A stretch of DNA of 64,000 bases from Haliotis asinina (taxonomy: Eukaryota > Mollusca > Gastropoda > Lepetellida > Haliotidae), in NCBI RefSeq assembly GCF_037392515.1, contig NC_090290.1, positions 37,702,753 through 37,766,752 on the forward strand, given 5' to 3'. The notes below the pieces were generated by a model that saw only the letters and a program-made list of their open reading frames with translations, did no database searches and was not told where the DNA came from. A program made the translations under genes and the position numbers. Below, piece by piece: positions 59,001 to 64,000 of this stretch. Within the stretch, counting starts at the first letter, position 1. The number at the start of each line of letters is the position of its first letter.

Positions 59001-62000
59001 TTTAACAGTTCATTGGCTGATGGGACGAGGTATCCTTAGTGTCATAAAGCTATACTGACTTACTTCCACTGTCCATGCTGCAAGTGACACCATTACTCAC
59101 ATGACCAGTATTTGTTTACCACACACGTATTTAGAGTAGTACTAAACTAGCTCATATAGAAATAAACAGTGCTCAGATACACAGCCAGAAATATTTATCA
59201 ATATTTGTTCACTGTTTACAGATTTCGATGGAGTGTTGTACCACATATCCAATCCTGATGGGGACAAGTCAAAAATCATGGTAGGTTGGTTTTTATCTCA
59301 GTGAGATGTGGAAATATCATGCTTACCCAATGTTCAAAATTAATTTTGATCCTGAGGCCTGAAGCCGACTGAAAACTGCTCAGACCCACAGCTTTGTTTT
59401 CTGCAGGTCCTAATGGCTGACAACTTTTCATCCCCAAAACTAAGAGATTTATTTCCACATTAAAATATTGGGCCTACGCATTATGATCAGGATCAATGTT
59501 TGACAGTTAGCAACTTTCTGTTACACATTTGTATTTTGTCATTATGGGCACACAAGTCAACAACTAACTGAAGCGTTTCTGTGATTTCCTTTGCATATTT
59601 GGGATGCTACAGATATAGTTTAATGCATATTTTGTAATTTCAATGCATATTTTACTCAGCAACTTATCTAGACGTCTAAGAGCCAAGGACAGACACTGGG
59701 CTGTGAAAATTTATCATGGTCATGTACATTGATATATTTGTTTGTAACATTTGAACCAATCAAGTAAACAATTAAAACAGGATAACCATCTTCCCACAGC
59801 TATATTTTGAAATAAAAATTCATATTTTTCCTTGTGTATAGTAAGAATAGTATGATAATTAATATGCTGTTTCATAAACAATATCATGGATCAATAAATT
59901 TTTTTGTTCTATTGTAATATTTTACAGATTAATATCCCTTTACCATCATGATGATTTGCTTGAATGTGTCAGAGTGATTAATGCTTCACATTTGAATCTT
60001 TCTTAGTCTGATTCCCATGTGTGTGGGGAATGTGTCCGAAATGTTGAATGACTGTGTTGAATGTTTCCCATGTGTGTTGAATGCGTGTCATGTGTTTGAA
60101 TGTTTCCCATGTGTGTTGAATGTGTCTCATGTGTTTGAATGTTTCCCTTGTGTGTTGAATGTTGCCCATGTGCGTTGAATGTCCTGTGTGTTGAATGACT
60201 CACTGTGTGCCTGTACATTAAATGTCCTGTGTGTTGAATGACTCACTATGTGTTAAATATCTGTTGAATGTTCCTCCTTTGTGTTGAATATTAGTTGTGT
60301 GTTGAATGAGTTTCCTGTATGTTCCCTGTCTGTTGAATGTTGTCTGTTTCCTATGCATGTTGGATTTGTTGCATGTGTGTTGAATGATTATTTTCCATCA
60401 TTTACAGGTCAGTATCTCCCTGAAATTCTACAAGGATTTGCAGGAACATGGAGCAGATGCAGTAAGTAGTTTTTGTACCAGTATTAGCTTTCATCCTAAT
60501 GTTCATTAATTGTATCCATTTCTTGTAAATGGTGTTATGCAAGATTGATTTGCTCACACTTCGATTTTCTCTTGAATGTGGAAAAACTTACTGGAAGTGT
60601 CTTTTTCAATTCTTAAACCAGCTGGAACCAAACAAGTTACGATCTGTAAGAAAGAATGCCTTGTCAACCTTTTGAACATGTCTGGGATTCATGTAGTTGC
60701 CAAACCATTAATGATTACGTTTTGCACAACATTTGTTATTTCCAATGGGTCAAAAGCTCTTGTGTCACCTTTCCTTATGTCAAGTGTTGACTGAGATCAG
60801 AATTGGTCAGGTTTCATTGTTTCCTAAATGTAGTCATTTCTCTCCCCAGTTGATCAAGAGAGTCTACGGATCGTATCTCACCTCTGCAGAAGCAGGTATG
60901 TGGTATATCACTGGGGAATGTTGGGATATGGGAGGGTTGTCTTATCAGTGTAAAATACCTTCATTATTTCCCGTGAAACCACAGCACCAGTTAGTGGACA
61001 ATAATTAGTGGTCCTGTCGGTACTTTTTGGTTTAAAATAACATTCATATATTTACTTAACTATTGAATTTATTTGAACTTTTAACATCTTTTATGTTTTT
61101 AGAAAATTCACTGGCTAACAGAAGCACTGTAAATACACAATTTAGTGGTCCTGATGATTTTATACTAGGTCAGGGACCACTGGTTAGATGTAAAACTTGC
61201 CAGACCTGATCAAAACTTAACTGCCCACAAAATATGTACATAGATACATGTCTAACTTTTAACTCGACCGTCTTTGTTAAAAATAACTCGTCCCTTTTGG
61301 TCTGGCAGGCAGGTATTTCGAACACTGCCCAAGTCATGACTTGTGACGTGACAAACTCTTCATCTTTTCACTGTTTTGATTTCAATGTGAGAGGATATCT
61401 CCAAAGCCTATCACTGATTCAGTGTGTTATTACTAACTGGTATACTATCGTTTAACCCAATACACCAACCAGTATACCAGAGGTTTTAAATGAAACAATC
61501 CCGTGCTTCAAATACTCAATAACACCTGGAAATTGGCCAACACATGATGTTTATCTCCTAATTGCAGTACACATATATCCTTGATATTATAGATTTCCCT
61601 ATTTGTTGAATGACTGGATGTTCAGTTCAACATTGTTACAGCCTGTAACTGATGACTGATGACTGATACTTTCTCATGAAGAAATTTGCCATTATCTAGT
61701 AAGGCATTATGTATTATTTTGGACAGGCTACAACGTGTCAATCGTGTTTGACCTAGACAACATTCCGTCAGATCATGAAGAACAGGTGAAGAAGGCAGCA
61801 CTTCTGAAACGGAACTGCTTTGCATCGGTGTTTGAGAAGTACTTTGACTTCCAGGAGCAAGGGGAAGAGAGCAAGAAGAGAGCTGTCATCCAGTACAGGG
61901 AAGATGAAACTATGTAGGTGCTTCCTCATACTGACAGGGTGGTGGGGTAGCTTAGTCGTTAAAATGTTCCCTTGTCACACTGAAGACCAGGTTTGATTCC

Positions 62001-63725
62001 CTACATGCGTAAAATGTGTGAAGCTCATTTCTGTTATCCCCTGTGAGGGTGGATATGACTGTCTTCCCACATCAGTCTGTCTTCAAGTGAGTTATATTGG
62101 TTCCAAGTGGCATTTCACCTTCTCACCTCACCTCACCTCACCTCACCTCACCTCACCTCACCATTTAATAAATACCATGTTTCTGTTGACAGGTACGTAG
62201 AAGCTAAGAAAGATAGAACAACAGTAATTTTCAGTACAATCTTCAAAGACGATGATGACATTGTGATAGGAAAAGTGTTTATGCAGGTAAGTTCAATATC
62301 TGATGATAACTTTGAAAAACAGGACTATCAAATACATCTATATGATCCAAGTGACATCCAGTGAGGTGATGTAGTATATGAAGTTCTCACGACTTGGGAC
62401 AGCCTAGTTGTCTCTTATCCCAGCATTATGTTTCACCAAGGGAGAGAAACCTTTAAAAGGTTCCCACTAGCCCACATTTGAGTGGACAATAAGTGTTCAG
62501 TCCTGTGAGTTCTTCTCTGGACACAAAAAAAACAAAAAAACATTCTTCAGATTTACTTTACTATCAATACTAATTTGCTAACTTATTATTTAGTGGTCGA
62601 GATTAATTTTTGCTAGTCAGAGACCAAAGGACCAGCATAAATTTTGCATACTGTGATATGATTCATATCATAATACTGTGGAAGTATGAGGAATATATCT
62701 TGAAACAATGAAACATATCAATACAAAATTCAAGGGCCGCTAGGATCACTGCAAAAGTATCATTTCATGGTCCTGATGAACTGTTTCTTGTCTGGGACCA
62801 CAGGACCTGCATAAATTTTCAACTCTGTTCTCATAAGTGATAAACATTCATGTATGCATACACTTCATGCTAAGCCTTGAAATGAAATGATTTTCTAGGA
62901 ATTCAAGGAAGGCCGAAGAAAATACCAGCAAGCACCTCAAGTGTTGTTCAGCCACAAAGAGCCACCTCAGGAACTAGATAACACGGAAGCTAGAACTGGG
63001 GACAATATAGGATACATCACTTTCGGTGAGTGGGCTTCGTTCTGACGTTACTTGTAACTTGATGTGTACAGATCTTCTAAGCATGTTTCGTATGGAGTAT
63101 CATGTCTCAATATAGTAAAGGGGCAGTTGAGTGACTTAGTGATTTAGGTGTCCGCTTGTTGTGCAGATGGTCCTTGCTCAATGCCACAAGTGGGAACAAT
63201 GTGTGATGCTCAATTTCGGGGTCGTCTGTCATGATAAAAACCCAGCTATATAGTACAGATTCTACACTTGTTGTGAGGTTGAGTCCTCCTAGGATTCAAA
63301 CCCAATCTTTGCAATGAGTCATTTCAAATACATGACAGTGTTTTGGATACTTTGACGTTTTGAATTGACAGTGCTATGCGTTTGCAAGTAGTTGTAATCA
63401 CAAATCTGGTTTAGCTGTTCACTGATGGCTTGAGGGATGGTGGATTAGCCCAGTGGTTAAAGTGTCCGCTTGCCATGCAGAAGGTCTGGGTTCCAACTTC
63501 CATACCCCACGTGGGTACAATGTGTGAAGTCCATTTCTGGTGTCCTACATTGCTGGAATATTGCTAAAAGCAGCATAAAAGTCACTCACTCACTCACTCA
63601 TTCATTCCTTGTACTGTTTTCCAGTTCTGTTTCCGCGCCACACCAACAAGAATGCACGGGATAACACCATCAACCTAATTCACACTCTTAGGGATTACCT
63701 TCACTATCATATCAAGTGCTCGAAG
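56020..63725 (+). CDS. ARPC2: Actin-related protein 2/3 complex subunit 2 (p34-Arc), 3' end outside window
   Basis: ARPC2 and ARPC4 form the core of the Arp2/3 complex, which nucleates branched actin filaments and contacts the mother filament. Exons on the plus strand: 56020-56093, 58039-58073, 59222-59280, 60408-60461, 60850-60895, 61727-61913, 62193-62286, 62899-63025, 63625-63725. All are bounded by AG and GT and the phases agree; the 777 nt give 259 codons. Landmarks: [15 protein letters not shown] start; [138 protein letters not shown]. Human ARPC2 has 300 residues and about 41 after this point, so the final exon or exons lie to the right. Exon 6 ends inside the ATG of ETMYVEAK, with the G supplied by exon 7. 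Confidence 0.98.
56261..57774 (+). repeat. Duplicated block S, right copy, inside ARPC2 intron 1
   Basis: Same as 47750-49263 (offset 8511). It starts 168 bp after ARPC2 exon 1 and stops inside a family A SINE; the intact SINE runs on to 57835. It includes a reverse family A fragment at 56751-56906, the palindrome at 57418-57521 and no coding exon. Confidence 0.95.
57561..57835 (+). repeat. SINE-like family A copy, full length
   Basis: CCCGTGAAGGTCCCGGGGTA to CATATAGCTGGAATATTGCT, AAGCGCGACGTAAAACTAAA, and an ACTCACTCACTCA tail. Reference for the cut copy at 49050-49263. A family B tail follows at 57908-57985. Confidence 0.93.
60010..60385. repeat. Degenerate TGTGTGTTGAATG minisatellite in ARPC2 intron 3
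   Basis: About 20 units such as CCCATGTGTGTTGAATG, TCATGTGTTTGAATG and TCCTGTGTGTTGAATG. It ends about 25 bp before the acceptor of exon 4 (exon start 60408). Confidence 0.9.
61940..62050 (+). repeat. tRNA-headed SINE family B fragment in ARPC2 intron 6
   Basis: GGTGGGGTAGCTTAGTCGTT, AAAATGTTCCCTTGTCACAC, ACCAGGTTTGATTCCCTACA, GTAAAATGTGTGAAGCTCAT. The head and body are preserved; the tail is lost. Confidence 0.8.
62124..62162. repeat. (CTCAC)n microsatellite
   Basis: Eight pentanucleotide units about 30 bp before the acceptor of ARPC2 exon 7. Confidence 0.95.
63120..63245 (+). repeat. tRNA-headed SINE family B copy, diverged
   Basis: GGGGCAGTTGAGTGACTTAG, GTGTCCGCTTGTTGTGCAGA, CACAAGTGGGAACAATGTGT. 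In ARPC2 intron 8. Confidence 0.65.
63430..63607 (+). repeat. tRNA-headed SINE family B copy, full length
   Basis: GGATGGTGGATTAGCCCAGT, GGTTAAAGTGTCCGCTTGCC, GAAGGTCTGGGTTCCAACTT, CCCACGTGGGTACAATGTGT, GCTGGAATATTGCTAAAAGC, and ACTCACTCACTCACTCA. Its tail ends about 20 bp before the ARPC2 exon 9 acceptor. Confidence 0.9.
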
Positions 63726-63794
63726 GTGAGTGTTTTCAGGAGTGATAACCAAGTACCCCACTACCCTTGGGGATTTTACAGGACTCTTTAATTA

Positions 63795-64000
63795 CCCTGC
63801 ATCGTGTTCGCACCCAATCGAGGTGGTTCCACGGTGATTGAATTAATTAGGGGGAAGCGCTTCATTTAGTACCGCGGAGCGCACCATCTCGCGAACAAGA
63901 GACGATAGGCCGTCTGGCGCACACGTTACATCTCGGAGTGATAACAGTTGACGGTGAATGCATGTTAAGGTACTTCAGGGATCGAAATGATTAGTGCCAC
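63795..64000. other. CpG-rich segment in ARPC2 intron, origin unknown
   Basis: After about 63795 the sequence has clearly more CG dinucleotides (CGTGTTCGCACC, AGTACCGCGGAGCGCACC, TCTCGCGAACAAGAGACG) than the surrounding introns. Inverted TGTTCGC / GCGAACA words occur about 80 bp apart. No coding frame or known exon was recognised. It may be part of a mobile element that continues to the right. Confidence 0.35.

Noticed and set aside
60003..60218. [12 protein letters not shown] repeat peptide on the minus strand
   Set aside because: Reading of the intronic ARPC2 minisatellite on the strand opposite to the gene.

Overview
The window is nuclear DNA of an animal, very probably a gastropod and most likely an abalone-like vetigastropod. 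It holds two intron-rich genes whose proteins are close to the vertebrate ones. It is also littered with a roughly 260-bp SINE-like family (starting ACCCGTGAAGGTCC, containing GGAATATTGCTGAGTGCGGCG and ending in ACTCACTCAC) and a second, tRNA-headed family with the same tail; I associate both with Haliotis from memory, without a database check. Most open reading frames of 60 codons or more come from these repeats, from satellites or from chance.

Gene 1, minus strand: CROT, peroxisomal carnitine O-octanoyltransferase. Fourteen coding exons could be traced from an ATG at 31618 to a TAG at 10956, with consistent GT/AG borders and phases. They give 615 codons, or 614 residues, against 612 in human. 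The catalytic His, the RTET motif, the STS motif, a pocket Gly and a C-terminal ARL (type 1 peroxisomal signal) are all present. A non-coding first exon probably lies near 38.73-38.85 kb. Introns carry SINEs, three minisatellites and several palindromic MITE-like elements.

Gene 2, plus strand: ARPC2, the p34 subunit of the Arp2/3 actin-nucleating complex. Nine coding exons run from the ATG at 56020 to 63725 and encode 259 residues. The last ~41 residues lie beyond the window.

Layout: 1-993, 26-bp satellite; 1.0-10.9 kb, SINEs, MITE-like elements and AT-rich DNA without a recognisable gene; 10.96-38.85 kb, CROT; 38.9-43.7 kb, repeats; 43.78-46.38 kb, a 29-bp satellite; 44.36-57.77 kb, a nested tandem duplication; 55.9-63.73 kb, ARPC2. 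In the duplication an 8511-bp unit (49264-57774) is preceded by a shortened 4907-bp copy (44357-49263). That copy matches wherever compared but lacks 3.6 kb, including the ARPC2 promoter and first exon. This is either a recent tandem duplication plus deletion or an assembly that joined two haplotypes.

The two genes act in unrelated processes (peroxisomal fatty-acid export and actin branching). They point away from each other, with about 17 kb of repeats between their 5' ends. I found no phage, CRISPR, operon or dedicated defence or biosynthetic system. The most unusual structures are the nested duplication and the 29-bp satellite that is open in three frames.
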